A DNA stretch of 64,000 bases from Endomychus coccineus (taxonomy: Eukaryota; Arthropoda; Insecta; Coleoptera; Endomychidae), in contig OY294070.1 of NCBI GenBank assembly GCA_958510875.1, forward strand, positions 11,399,631 to 11,463,630. Direction: 5' to 3'. Under the pieces are notes generated by a model. It did no database searches. It was not told the DNA's origin and saw only the letters and a list, made by a program, of their open reading frames with translations. Both the position numbers and the translations under genes were made by a program. Shown piece by piece: positions 50,600 to 62,689 of the stretch. Positions within the stretch are counted from its first letter, which is position 1. The number at the start of each line of letters is the position of its first letter.

Positions 50600-50950
50600 T
50601 AACTAAAGGTTCTAATTTCGTTTTCTCCCCCAAAAATGTTCCTACGGCATCCATACATAAAGTTCCACATCTCAAAGCAGATGAAATTCGTTTCGAAACT
50701 GCGAAAATTCTTCGTCATTCAAACATTCCTAAATGAAACGTTGGTACAGATATGTCGATGACACTTTTGTTATTTGGCAACATGGTCGAGAAAATCTCCT
50801 TCCTCAATCCTTTTCACCTTGAAAGTTGAATTGAAAGGTTCACTCCCGTTCCTAGATGTATTAGTTAGTCGACAGGCTGACGGTACTTTGGGACATTCTG
50901 TGTATCCAAAACCCACTCAATTGTGTCAAATTCCCTCGAAGACTTCGCTG
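50600..50950 (+). pseudogene. Penelope-like reverse transcriptase fragment 3
   Basis: Encodes KRWYRYVDDTFVIWQHGREN with the catalytic YVDD box (near 50740-50800), then after a frameshift VELKGSLPFLDVLVSRQADG and TLGHSVYPKPT. The second block matches the Penelope fragment at 41292-42322, so they are the same or a sister family. No GIY-YIG or ribozyme was found here. Confidence 0.78.
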
Positions 50951-52641
50951 ACATGACATCATTCTTTTAGCAATGTTTTCCATATTTCTTTCGAATAAAT
51001 GCGACTCTATTTCAGTAATTCCACGTTTGTCATTCTCTTTTAGCTCTATAATCGTAGCAGATTTGTTAAAATGAACCATTTCATTCAGATAGTCCAAGAG
51101 TAAAAGTCTAATGGGTTTATTATAAGAAAAATAAATTATAACTAAAATTAAACGCAATATGCAACGCCATATGATCCCATTTAAATTCCAATGTCTCATA
51201 CAGAAGTACCTTATTAATTATCAATTAGAATTCATTCAGATATCGAACAAGTTGCTAAAATTCAAGCGGGTTCTAAAAACACACATTACTATTTAGTATT
51301 TAACAGAAATGGTTCAAAAGAAAACAAATGCTTCATATTGGTAGTTAAGACATATGCGGCATTGTAACGGCAGGTTGATCGCTTGCTATGGTTTAAACAT
51401 AAGTTTTTTACCCTGTCTTTTCCTTTGAAGCTACGTGCAGGACGCAGTCATCTCTTATTAAACATGTAATTAGAATATTAACTTGATATAATTTTCATTC
51501 ATATCTAAATTCAAGGAAGTCTAACTAAGATTATGGAATTAAGGTCCCTGTTAACAAAAATCGCTCCAAACATATTACTCAAATAGGAGTGGTTATTCAA
51601 GATTATAAAAAACCAAACTCACCACCCTAAAGTCAGTTATATTCTAACTTCTTGAGTTAAATCCTGCTTTGACTATTTCACGAATCCCTTAAATCATATT
51701 TTAGACAAGTTTTCTAGTTAAACTTGCGTTGTTTATGGTAGATATTTCGCTAACTTCATTTAGAATCAAGTCGTATTGCTGAATACATAAAATTTAGAAT
51801 TCCTTGAATAGTTAAATCATAATAGTTTTGTTTAACTATTTACCCTGGTACATTCAGACTGAAGTTTCACTTCATATCTAGGTTCAATAAAGTTAATTTA
51901 AAATTAATGATCGATTAATTACTTCACCCACTTCCTGCTTATTGGTACGCGTACTGCTATATTCATATTAATTAATCAAAGCACATGATATAGGGATGAA
52001 TTTGATAAAATAAGTAAATTGATAACCTTTAGCAAACAAAGAAAACCAGAGTTATTACAATGGTCACTTCAGAAAATCGTTGATATGGTGTAGCAACAAA
52101 GTTGGTGCCAAGACAGATCCCTGTGGAACACTAGCGTTGATAGCCATCGTATCGGAGGATACTCCGTCAACTACCACATGGACTGTATTGGCTATTAGTT
52201 AAATAAATACAGTTTCAAACAAATGGTGTATACTAAATTGATTGTTTTGAAATATTTTTAGACTTCTGGGTCAGTAATTTGTTCTTGAAATAACCACTTT
52301 TTTGCACCATTAAAACAGACAGTGACAATTGAATTAATCCATTATATTTTCAATCTGACGCTTAATCAGTTCTTTAATATTTTATTTACTCTTTTTATCA
52401 CGAATAATAGCAGCATGTTATTGATTAAAATGTTTTGTTATTTCGATAATCTGATATGGAACATGTTAAATATTTATCGAATAGATTTATCAAATTTCCC
52501 AACAAAATATTTACTTTGTTGGCGATATACTGATTTTCGATATAATAGATGCTTTCCAGCTCAAAATTCTTGAGATCATTTTGAAACAGATCTGCATTGA
52601 ATTATTATACATATGGCGCTCGAAGCCATAAGAGATATCAG
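50951..52641. other. Mostly unassigned, AT-rich
   Basis: No convincing gene. A minus-strand frame at 50861-51199 overlaps the Penelope fragment and is not supported. Confidence 0.35.
52090..52192 (-). pseudogene. LINE reverse transcriptase scrap
   Basis: Minus strand encodes VVDGVSSDTMAINASVPQG, matching the 10480-10580 portion of the LINE fragment. Isolated. Confidence 0.7.
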
Positions 52642-53574
52642 CCCAAGCAACACGCGAATGAGTATTATAGTTTAATATACGTGTATTCAACGATATTTTG
52701 GTAATTTTTTGGTTATGGTATATTTATTATACGTATATGACTTACGAATATGTTTTGCACCGTGTAATACACGTATTTTGTATACTATTTCGTTACGGAC
52801 TTGGGTAAATTTTTGAAAGTTTTGAAGAAATAATAAGAATATGTGCTTATCTGTGTTATTCGGCTCTAAATGCTCACTAACATAGCTCTCCAGTACATTA
52901 AATATCTTTGATTGATGGTATATCATATACTAAAATGACACAAAACCTTCTCCCAGCCAATAAACGTGTACGCTATAGCATAGCACAACCATAAACGTTA
53001 TAAGAAATTTATAGTTGTTCTGTGATAGTAGAGTTATGACCTACTCTGTGGCTATAGAATAATTATCGCCTTCTTTCGCTATAAATAGTGTTCCTTTTGT
53101 TTGTCTAAGCCAATCATAGCTCACCACGATTTAATAACGTGATTGTACCAGTGCCGCCACCGGCCAACTGTCTTTGTGGCCATGTTGGTCAACAACATTT
53201 ACCGACCGCGGGAACTGGCACTGGGCACTAGCACTATAGACTATAGGTTAGGTTACTACGCTAGTTGTATTATCATCACATCTATGGCGTGCACAACCTA
53301 AATGCGATACCATGAATAGCATAAAACAAATACATATTTGGTTCATTATTTTGTGAAGAAATAATTTGTGTCTCCACTGATGACTTGACTGGTAAGTTTC
53401 TTTACAATAAATGATTATTATTGGATGTGATCGTAACCATATTTCCATAAAAATTGTTTAACAAACATTTCAACCATTTTTTATATTCATTAAGACTTCA
53501 AATAATGCTCATATTTTTCTAGGTAGGTACTTGATGGCAACGGTCACGTCCAATGTAATTGATATAATCTGAGA

Positions 53575-55617
53575 ATGCCAAAGCTAATTTCAAAACGTCA
53601 TCTCCGAAGAAAAATAGCAGTATCTTCTAAAAATGCCATTGATTCTATTCAATCTCAATTGGCTGATAATTCAGAAACTAAACATGCTGAAGAATATGTT
53701 CCTATACATGTGTCTGAGCTTCAAACAGCTTATTGTTCGGTTAATCATAATGCTATAGACATTAATAACCAAATATCTGATCGTATCGATACATTCATTC
53801 CAACATTTCAAGCTGGTGCCTGTAAAGAAATTATTGTTTGTCAGGATAATGTCGATTTAAGTTGTCCAGAACAAAATAGTGAACTGCAATTTAAAGAAAA
53901 CTTGAAGTTGTGGGCCTTGAGGAATGGTGTTACACACCGCTGCCTTAATGAGATAATATCTCTTATTAAACCGAAATATCCATTTTTAAGTAATGATGCA
54001 AGGACGCTTCTTGGAACTCCTAGGGGAAAAGTTAACTCTAGTAAATTGTCGAACGGTGAAATGGTATATTTTGGTATTAAAAGTAATTTAATTGGCAAAT
54101 TGTCAACTGAATGTCACAAAGAATTGGAAGAACTATGTTTGCTTATCAATATAGATGGTATACCAATTTTCAATAGTAGCTCAGTAGAATTTTGGCCCAT
54201 CTTATTATATTGTAAAAATTTCAAAAATAACGATGTGCCTTTTGTTGTAGCAATTTTTTGTGGTGTTGGTAAGCCGAGCCCTTTGACAGATTTCTTAAAG
54301 GAATTCATAAATGAGTGTATTTCACTAATTGGTGAGGGTATAGCTTATGAAGGGAAGATTATTAAAGTCAAATTGATGGCTTTTTGTTGTGATGCCCCCG
54401 CCAGAGCTTATCTTAAGCAAATTACAGGCCACAATGGCAAGCAGGGTTGCGAAAGGTGTGATATTACTACCATCTATTGTGCAGATCATAAAAAAAGATT
54501 TTATCCAGTTAATTCAGTGACAAATTTAAGATCAGATGAAGATTTCTGTCATAATACTGTTAATCAACACATTAAGGGTCAATCGCCTCTTTTGGAACTT
54601 GGAATAGGATTAGTTTCAAATTTTGTACTAGATCCTATGCATCTTATCTATTTGGGAGTTATGAAAAGATTAATCAATTATTGGCTAGAAGGCAAACGAC
54701 AATTTAAACTCTCAAAGGCAGCTGTTTTGAACATGAATAATGTATTGTCTGATATTCGGAAACACATTCCCTCCGAATTTGGACGAAAGATTCGAACGTT
54801 CAAAGATGTTAAACGGTGGAAAGCAGTAGAATTTCGTTTCTTTCTGTTATATGGTGGTATTAAAATATTACAAAACAATCTTGGCTCTTCTATGTATAAA
54901 CATTTTCTACTTTTACATGTTGCGATTTATGTGTTGTGCAGCAAAACTTTAATAAATAAATATTTTAATGTTGCCAAGAGGAGCCTTAAGAAATTTGTTG
55001 AGAAATGTCCTGAGGTTTATGATAAATTTTTCGTTGTATATAATGTTCACTCCTTAACGCATACATGTGATGATGTTTTATTGTATGGATCATTGGAAGA
55101 TTTCAGCTGTTTTCGATTTGAAAGCTACTTAGGCAAAATTAAGAGGTGTGTGAGAGGGAAAAGTTTACCACTGCCCCAAATAAATAATAGATTGGTTGAA
55201 TTATCAAAAATTGTGAATAAAACACAGGGGCCAAGTCATGCTGCTGATTACATTCCATGTGGCATTACGAACAGAAGAGCCGATGACTTTTTTTTTTGTA
55301 GGAAACTGATTATTTCCACAAAATTTACCATTTCATCTTATTCCCCAGACAATATTATCCGAATGGGTAATAGAATTTTTCTTATCAAATCTATTTGTAT
55401 GATCAATGGAACTTACAAATGCACAGGACAATATTTTAAATACAAAGAGGATTTTTATACCTATCCTGTTTTATCTTCAAATTTAGGAATTTTTTATATC
55501 CATGGACTGGGCCTAACAGACATTATCCTGGTACATGATATCTTGTGCAAATATGTAGCTCTGCCACACAAAAACGGCTTTGTTGTTATTCCAGTATTAC
55601 ATGAAATCAAGAATTGA
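53575..55617 (+). CDS. CMC (CACTA-like) transposase, 680 aa, open frame
   Basis: One uninterrupted exon. The basic N-terminus is MPKLISKRHLRRK. The conserved core includes FCCDAPARAYLKQITGHNG then CERC (zinc-like Cys pair), FVLDPMHLIYLGVMKRL with the DxxH motif of the CMC superfamily, RKIRTFKDVKRWKAVEFRFF, YNVHSLTHTCDDVLLYG and FRFESYLGKIKRC. I assign a DDE triad of Asp273, Asp353 and Glu516 by analogy; this assignment is inference. The protein would bind the element ends and cut and paste it in the nucleus. No stop or frameshift is seen, unlike nearly every other transposon ORF in this window. The start follows a plausible 5' leader with CTAG acceptor-like sites near 53521, so a 5' UTR intron is possible. 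Confidence 0.85.
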   Translation: MPKLISKRHLRRKIAVSSKNAIDSIQSQLADNSETKHAEEYVPIHVSELQTAYCSVNHNAIDINNQISDRIDTFIPTFQAGACKEIIVCQDNVDLSCPEQNSELQFKENLKLWALRNGVTHRCLNEIISLIKPKYPFLSNDARTLLGTPRGKVNSSKLSNGEMVYFGIKSNLIGKLSTECHKELEELCLLINIDGIPIFNSSSVEFWPILLYCKNFKNNDVPFVVAIFCGVGKPSPLTDFLKEFINECISLIGEGIAYEGKIIKVKLMAFCCDAPARAYLKQITGHNGKQGCERCDITTIYCADHKKRFYPVNSVTNLRSDEDFCHNTVNQHIKGQSPLLELGIGLVSNFVLDPMHLIYLGVMKRLINYWLEGKRQFKLSKAAVLNMNNVLSDIRKHIPSEFGRKIRTFKDVKRWKAVEFRFFLLYGGIKILQNNLGSSMYKHFLLLHVAIYVLCSKTLINKYFNVAKRSLKKFVEKCPEVYDKFFVVYNVHSLTHTCDDVLLYGSLEDFSCFRFESYLGKIKRCVRGKSLPLPQINNRLVELSKIVNKTQGPSHAADYIPCGITNRRADDFFFCRKLIISTKFTISSYSPDNIIRMGNRIFLIKSICMINGTYKCTGQYFKYKEDFYTYPVLSSNLGIFYIHGLGLTDIILVHDILCKYVALPHKNGFVVIPVLHEIKN

Positions 55618-55923
55618 CTTTCCTTTAAAGTTTCCATGTTACAATTTTTATACAGATCACTAACAGTTTAAATAGGTATAGTTAGGGATGACAATGGTAT
55701 ATCAATATATGTCATATGAGTACATACATATATCGATATATGATTCTTTTTCGCCATCCCTATGTATACTACAGTTATACATGTCTGAGTTCACATCTAT
55801 GGAATTTTTTTATTTTTTGTATAGTGTTGTAATGTTACTATTAGGTAGAGTACATATTCTTCAGCATAAAATCTCATATTTCAAATTAATTCCGCGATTT
55901 TTTTAGCCTAATACGATACCATA

Positions 55924-58355
55924 ATGTTCGCTGTTATTGAATTTCAAAACGATAAAAAGGAATACTGTGTTATTCCATTAATTTGGCTTTCGGATGATAA
56001 AATATCATGTAGGTGGCCGAAAAATGTTAAATCTGAGGAGCAACTTCAAACCATGATTGAGGAATTGACTCAACCCAAAGCTTCTTGGGCTAATTATACT
56101 ATAAAACAAATTCATGCTACTAAGGGTAAGTTTTCCAGCATAAGCATTCTTAAAGTACATGTGATGCATTTTTTGCAGACTCTTACACTGAGGCCAACAC
56201 GGCTATGCAACTCATTTTAGCCGAATGCAGCAGTAGTGCGACTGAGATTGGGCAACAAATAACAGATGAAACAAATTCAATGATGTATGAGGAACTAGAA
56301 TCTGAAGAAACAGCAGAACGGATGGTGGCTGGAGACCTGCAAAAATCAAACGTGAATGATGCTCCAATAAATAAAATAACGGCACAGGTGGTGGCCAAAT
56401 ACGTGAAAGATTGCAATGACGTCAGAAAGAAAAGAAAGAGGACCGGTAAGAATGATGGGAAGAGCAGAAGAATACACTATTCATCAGATTCCGATGATCA
56501 GAATAACAATAAACTACCTCAAGCGAAAAAAAAGGCTGAAGTGCACTTTTCAGAACTCAGTACCAGCGATAGTGGAGGAGAAGAGAATGAATCAAGAACA
56601 TACAGATCAAAAGAAAAATGTCTTGCTACTCCACCTTCTATACTGTAAGCATATTTCTTGATAAGAATGTTTCATGTTCATTCACAACTGATTACTAATT
56701 TACAGTCACCACTCGGAGAGACCAAAGCTGTGCAATGTCAACATTCGTTCATATTCGCCTAACATGTGAGTACAGTTTCTTTGATCTGAACTAGTTTGTT
56801 GATTAAACTTCTTCTCTTGTCATATTACAGTGGATATTTTCCTGGAAGTCGAACCGAGGATTTGAGAAGTTCAGAGAGAGATGATTCTCCAGTACGATCT
56901 AGGAACAACTCTCCATACCCATCAGTTCATTCTCTCAGGAACGAATCTGCTGCTAGCCACAAGTAGGTTTTAAGTTTGTATAAAACGTTGATCTTATTAT
57001 ATTAACTGTATATTTTCCCACAAGCTCTCTGGAAAATTCGAGGGACTCTGAGGTTCTCACTCCATCAAGAAACACATCTCCATCGTTGCATCGTTTGAGA
57101 ATGAATGACATTTCTGTAACCCAGAATAATCAACCGCTCAACAAGTTTCAGCAAAGGATCCTACAAGATTTGGAAACAGTTAAAGCAATTCAAGACCAAC
57201 AATCTACGCTTTTGTCCCAAATTTGGCAAACGCTGCAAGTTAAAAACATTCAAGCTTTGCAACGCCCGCCTGATATTTCTGAGTTTCCCATTGATCGGTC
57301 AAGGGACTTTGCAAATTTTGAGGAGTGGCTAGAAAATCAACAAAATTTTAATTATATGGTATGTATGGATTTGGCATATATTGAGAGATTTGTTCCTAAC
57401 CAATGTTGAAATATTTCAGAGAACTCGTATGGCATCCATTGGAGGAACAACTGTTAGAGGTGCAGTAATGAATATGATGAAATATATTATGTCTAATTGA
57501 TTGGGAATATCGTTTAATTGGGCAGGTAGTGCCCCTAAATCGCCAGATCAACGCCAAAAGTTTCCGTTTAAAGATACCCAGGCCTATAAAGTAATCAATG
57601 GTAAGTGGTAGTCTGATTTTTTCATTGTTCCAATCATTGTGTATAGCTACAGTGTGTGCAACTTAGGATGTGAGGATATCAGAAAAGGTAAATACAGTTT
57701 TTGTTGACTGGGGAAATTTTGTATAATCAAAAGGCCATTTCACATGGAAATATAAAATTTCCAATATTTTTGGCTTTCAAATAATTTTTGAAAACCTAAT
57801 TTCTTGATGCTCTATTTTTTTCTTAGTGTTGTGGAGCAAATTTCAAGTAATTTTAGGAAAACTGAATTTCTTGTTTTTATATTTTATAATTTTCTAGTGT
57901 TATCATCAGAGGAACAAATGTAAACTCTTCGAAGCAATTTTTTATATTACTCCCAAGAAGTGTCCTTCATTTTGTTCCATCACTAAAAAAATGGAATAGA
58001 AAATCAAGAAATTCTGCTTTTCAAAAATTACTTGAGCATCAAAAATGATATTGGAAATTTTATACTTCCATGTGAATGGAAAAAATGGTAAAGCAAATTT
58101 TTGCCCATTTAACAAAAACTATCGATTACCTTTTGGATATCCTAATTATAGACATTCTCATCTTGGCCACACTGTATATTACACTTTTAATATTAATATT
58201 TGTATTAACTTACAGAAGCTGCGAAGGTATCCTTCCAGGGGCGCAACACCGCCATCCATGGTGAGCTCACAGACAAGACTATTGGCATTGCGGTTCAAGA
58301 TTGGTTGAAGCAGGCCAAACATAGATTTCATAATGGCAGTAAATTAGTACAGTGA
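55924..58355 (+). pseudogene. DUF4806 protein of the CMC transposon, seven exons, one in-frame TGA
   Basis: Exons 55924-56125, 56179-56644, 56706-56765, 56831-56962, 57025-57358, 57420-57600 and 58216-58355, all GT-AG, total 1515 nt (504 codons plus stop). The N-terminus (MFAVIEFQNDKKEYCVIPLI) resembles a small domain often seen ahead of DUF4806. The middle is acidic and Ser-rich with a basic nuclear-type stretch (VRKKRKRTGKNDGKSRR). The C-terminus is DUF4806: FANFEEWLENQ, MASIGGTTVRGAVMNMMKYI, ISFNWAGSAP, QKFPFKDTQAYKVI and IGIAVQDWLKQAKH. Codon 425 (57498-57500) is TGA inside DUF4806 while the frame is otherwise intact. Probably a DNA-binding or regulatory partner of the transposase; that role is inferred from position only. 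Confidence 0.78.
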
Positions 58356-58919
58356 ATGAAGGAAAAAATGCCGGTTCGGCGGAGTTTTTCGGACAACGAT
58401 ATAGGATTATGTAAAAATGTGCCGATCATGATGGTGTTGGCTAAAAGGAGCCGCTAGGTTTTTTGAACGAGAAAAATTTTTCACTTGATCCGCAATTTTT
58501 TTCCTTCCTCTACTGTACTAAAGTGATAATTGGGTGTAATAATTTATTCTTTTTATTTTTTTATTTTATTTATTTTTGAATTGTAACAATTGTTCCAAAT
58601 ATGCTGATGAATATATTTTCCAATCGTTTCATCGAATTTTTTTACCTTCATTAGTATTGAAATAACCTACATGATGAATGTTTATTCAACCTATTGAAGT
58701 ACTTTTAAAACACGTATAATTGATACTAAATAGAATAGTATATCATCAACAAATAATCAACGTCTTTCATTCACGTTCATAACTATTGTATTGTACGCGT
58801 ATTTCCACGTTTATCTTGCGGACATTTTATCGTTTATAAATAGTTGAAATTCAACCATAAATATACTCTTGGTATATAACAAAATTAAACGTTTTTTCAA
58901 CCATTCTGTGTTGCTTGGG

Positions 58920-59065
58920 AGTCCATGCAAAATCTTAGCCTTCGGCACTGCCTTAGGCCTACTGGACTGATTCTTGTATCAAGGGGTGCACAATGGACAC
59001 AATCAAGCGTTCTAAGTGCTCCGAACTTGTCCGCCCCCCGTTTTTGATTGATTGATTGATGGATA
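58920..59065 (+). mobile_element. LINE 3' end with (GATT)n tail
   Basis: Ends in GATTGATTGATTGATGG after CTAAGTGCTCCGAACTTGTC. A similar end occurs at 63310-63378 (CTAAGAGCACTGGACTTGTC then GATTGATTGAT). Simple-repeat tails of this kind mark the 3' ends of some insect LINEs. Confidence 0.5.
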
Positions 59066-59470
59066 TAGGGAATATGGGATCCGCATTCCTGGAAAGACTA
59101 AGCCACACAGTCTAAAATTCTGAAAAACTCTGGGATTACTTTATTGACATTCTGCAAGTTTTAGCGCTATTTTATTACTATCCTGTCATTCCATAATTCC
59201 ATCATACAACGATTGTGTAAGTATCCTTTAGACGGTATCCTCTGCTAATTGTGAGTTTGGAAATGACAGATAGACACTTCATAATATCTAACAAGAAGAC
59301 GAAGCAATTATAGGTCATGCCTGAGATAAAATTGAATTGCATTATGTAAATGGAATGTGTTTTCATTTTGTTTCTGATGGAATTGCATCGGCAATATATC
59401 AATTTGTAAGTCTCTACATATTTACCTTAGCCAATATCTGTTTTTCTTTTAGAAATGAAAGGATTATAAG
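59066..59470. other. No gene recognised
   Basis: Short AT-rich spacer before the third hAT copy. 59463-59470 is the left target duplication of that element. Confidence 0.4.
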
Positions 59471-61111
59471 CAGTGGCGGCTCCTCGAAGGAGGCTAAGGA
59501 GGCTCAGCCTCCTCACCAATTTATCTTAATGATCATTCTCCATTTTATTTCCTGTTTCTCTGATAATTCTTTAAATTTTACAATTAATTCCCCGTTCTCA
59601 ATAGTTATTTTCAATCTGGCAACAGTGGCCAGAGGCTAGATTCTCTATATATCTCAAACGCTAAATACGTGTGGTCAACACAGTTGCCGTTTTCCAAGCA
59701 GTTCAATCGCCAGATAGGGTAAAAGAGCGAATCTGGCAACACCCTATGGAGGCTAGCTTCTCGTACGGAATCGTCGGTCGAATGAAATACGATTACTTGC
59801 TACCGCCCTTCCGCTAGAAGAATGCGACACGTGTCGTGTTCCGTTAGTTCTTGTTTTTGTACCGCGAGGCGAAGTAAGGTTAAGTAGTTAAGTTATAATT
59901 TATCTAATCGGTGAACGTTAAAATGATGAGTGACTTAGTTGCTGGGTTCTTAGAAAATCCATTTAGTGGATTAACATATGATAGAAAAGTGTTTTGTTAA
60001 AAATAAACGGCCTTTACCGGATTTGAAAGGATTAGTGGTGACGACAGGTATGTTTCAAAATCGAAATTCACAATAAATTATATTGCTTGCTATTTACATC
60101 TGATACAACTTCATGTTGGGGGCACTCGGGTTATGATGATTTGAAAAATTTAGCTCGTGGTATAGACAGACATGAAAAATCGCAGGAACATATTACATGG
60201 AGTATTAAGTTTAAATTAACCGGTAAACAGAATATTGTTATAATTTGGTAGACAAGAAACTACATTATAAACAACTTTTTTTATGAAATTTTAGATACTA
60301 TTAAAGGTCAAATTGAGATTCGATTTTCCGATTTACATGAATTGAAGTTTTTCGACTTGACGAATAGAAGATTTTTCGAATCTTTTTAAAAGAGTTTCCC
60401 AATACACTTTTAGATAACTTAGTTCTAAAATATAAATTTTTTTTATAAAATAGCACTGCACAATGAATTATGGGTTATATATCTACTCGGATAAAGATAT
60501 TTTAGGCCAGTACGACATTCACGCCGATATGATGAAATATATGATAGACAATGATTTGCAGCAAGTTTTACCTCAGTTTTATAAACTACTTTGTTTGACA
60601 GTCACCATTCCTGTCACGTCGGCATCGGTGGAGAGATCATTTTCTACTCTCAAACGAATTAAAACTTACATGCGAAATACAATGAGCCAAAATCGTTTAT
60701 ACAATGTTAGTTTGATATCTATTGAAAAAGATTTAGTAAAACACTTAAAACAAAATGATACATTTTATGATAATATTATTGATCATTTTTCGCAAACTAA
60801 AGACCGTAGAATTCCGTTAATATATAAAAAAAAGTTAATAAAAATAATTAAAAAAAACAAAATATGAAAAATTTCAACAAAAAAATAAAAAATATCAAAA
60901 ATCCAAAGAAAAAAAAACGAACAAATAAATTGTTTGCCAAGAGAAACTACACCTCCACGTTGGTTCTTGCTTGGCAACAATTAATTTTGTCACTGAAGTA
61001 GCTGGTACGGTCGCTGTGCAAAGGTTAAATTTATTGGCTGAATAGAGTATATTTTTACAAGAACGTTTTATGTCCAGCCTCCTCTCTTAAAAAGTTCACG
61101 AGCCGCCACTG
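59471..61111 (+). mobile_element. hAT transposon, internally deleted, copy 3
   Basis: Ends CAGTGGCGGCTC and GAGCCGCCACTG; ATTATAAG flanks at 59463-59470 and 61112-61119 form a perfect 8-bp target duplication. Same architecture as the copy at 7866-9511, with few differences (small indels near 59725, 59770 and 60240), so they derive from one recently active source. The catalytic core is absent. Confidence 0.95.
60463..60867 (+). pseudogene. hAT transposase C-terminal dimerisation domain, copy 3
   Basis: Has SASVERSFSTLKRIKTYMR and NRLYNVSLISIEKD, with a 134-codon frame, the longest of the three. It shares the 4-nt insertion upstream with the copy at 8866. Non-functional remnant. Confidence 0.85.
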
Positions 61112-61119
61112 ATTATAAG

Positions 61120-61489
61120 TGAGTTTAGTTAGACTGTAGATTTACATTGACGTAAGCATACACACTCAACTAGGTACAATGTACAATATATTTATTGACA
61201 TCAGACCACGGGACTAGTTATTTGTTAAAAAGTACAGTGTTACGTAGAAGAGAGGTGTGCCAGAGGCCTGTTTGCCACTGTCAAATGAATCAACAATTTA
61301 TTTTAGTATATGTTGTTTATTAATTTTCATATCATATGCATACGTAACATTCATTTGGCGGAATTCTACTGGTGTATAAGCATAGTACTATGAATAATCC
61401 TTAACCTTCATAAGTTCATAGCCCTGTAGTAAAACATTCATTAACTACGTAACAGGGGTACACTTGTACCTCGCCCGAAGTTATGAAGC
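61120..61489. other. No gene recognised
   Basis: Spacer between the hAT copy and a LINE fragment; nothing recognised. Confidence 0.35.
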
Positions 61490-62505
61490 TTAGGCAACTT
61501 CCCAGTCACAACACATTCAGGGTATCAATACCAGAAAGGACTGAATGAGAACATACAAACGTGAGCGACATTCTACAGGGAAAGATCTGGTATACAGACG
61601 GGTCAAAGACTGAAAAAGGTGCAGGTGCAGGAGAATATTCAAGAAACTCAAAGACTGGCTTGAGCTACTCATTGGGTAAACACACCTCTGTCTTCCAAGC
61701 AGAGGTATATCCAATCCTCCAATGTGTGGAAAACAATCGGACAGCCATCGACGATGAGCAGATCCACATATTAACAGACAGTCAGGCTGCACTCAAGGCA
61801 ATGAGAAGTCAGGGAATGACATCCCGTCTGGTATGGACCTGCAAAGAAGAACTTGAAATACTAGAAGACCGAAACCGTGTTAAGCTACCAAAACGTACAG
61901 CACGAAGGTCTGTAGAAGACTGGATCATGGAAAACCACAAAGAATACTGGGAAAAAATCCCAGGAAACGAACATGGGAAGAAATACATCAAAGCTCCGTG
62001 TAACAAAAGAACGACAGACCTATTAGCACTAAATAGGGAAAAAATAAAAGTCGTAACAGGGCTCATGACTGGCCATGCGCCAGTAAAAAAAATGGGACTG
62101 TAAAATGGCGACCTGACATGCAGACTTTGCGGTAAGGATACAGAAACAGTGACACACATACTGTGTAAATGCGAGGCACCGGATCGCAAAAGACTGTCAA
62201 TTCTTGGAAAGCCTAACGGCGAACCAGAATTATACAGTTCCTACGTAGTAAAGGACTTGTGCAAGCTCGTACAAGGTACAAAAATACTCGAGTGGATACC
62301 GTAAGCTAACAAAATAAAGGCGATATACAATGGGTCAGCAGGCCTAAGTGTCACCGGAGGCAATAGCCAGACAAGCCTACAAAGGGGGTGAAGTTTTTAG
62401 TGAGTCTGCCTGTAATTGTGACTCTCACAGTAGACCGTGTGATTCAAAGACTCATAACCTCCCCATAAAGGGTTTTCTTCACCTCCGCAAAAAAAAATAA
62501 AAAAA
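61490..62505 (+). mobile_element. 5'-truncated LINE 3' end with poly(A)
   Basis: Frame 61561-62103 is an RNase H domain: IWYTDGSKTEKGAGAGEYS (Asp), TSVFQAEVYPILQC (Glu), IHILTDSQAALKAMRSQGM (Asp), then GLMTGHAPVKKMGL. After one in-frame stop the tail continues as CRLCGKDTETVTHILCKCEA, the CCHC-like terminal zinc motif of R1/jockey-type LINEs. A 3' UTR and an A-rich tail end near 62505. The left boundary is approximate; the RT is missing. Confidence 0.82.
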
Positions 62506-62689
62506 ACTTCTCTATCTGATTCCCCGACGGATAATTACGAGTAATGTAATCTAGAATGGTGATGAATTGTACAAATACGGTAACGTAAAACTCAGTTTAA
62601 GAAAAAACTATAAAACTATCTATGATTAGTGTGCGAATTTTTTTATACAAATTTTGTGTCACCGACTTTTCCCCAACACTCGTGGGTTG

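Larger units (their letters stand above)
52642..58919 (+). mobile_element. Two-gene CMC (CACTA-like) DNA transposon with DUF4806 partner
   Basis: CCCAAGCAACAC at 52642-52653 recurs inverted at 58908-58919, enclosing 6,278 bp. AG flanks both sides (52640-52641 and 58920-58921), compatible with a 2-bp target duplication, though that is weak evidence. Inside are a single-exon transposase (53575-55617) and a seven-exon DUF4806 gene (55924-58355) on the same strand. Subterminal regions are AT-rich with scattered ACGT-containing motifs (ACGTGTA, ACGCGTA) that could be transposase binding sites. The large size and an open 680-codon transposase suggest recent activity. Confidence 0.8.

Noticed and set aside
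50861..51199. 112-codon minus-strand frame
   Set aside because: It overlaps the Penelope RT fragment antisense at one end and has no recognisable family or splice support.
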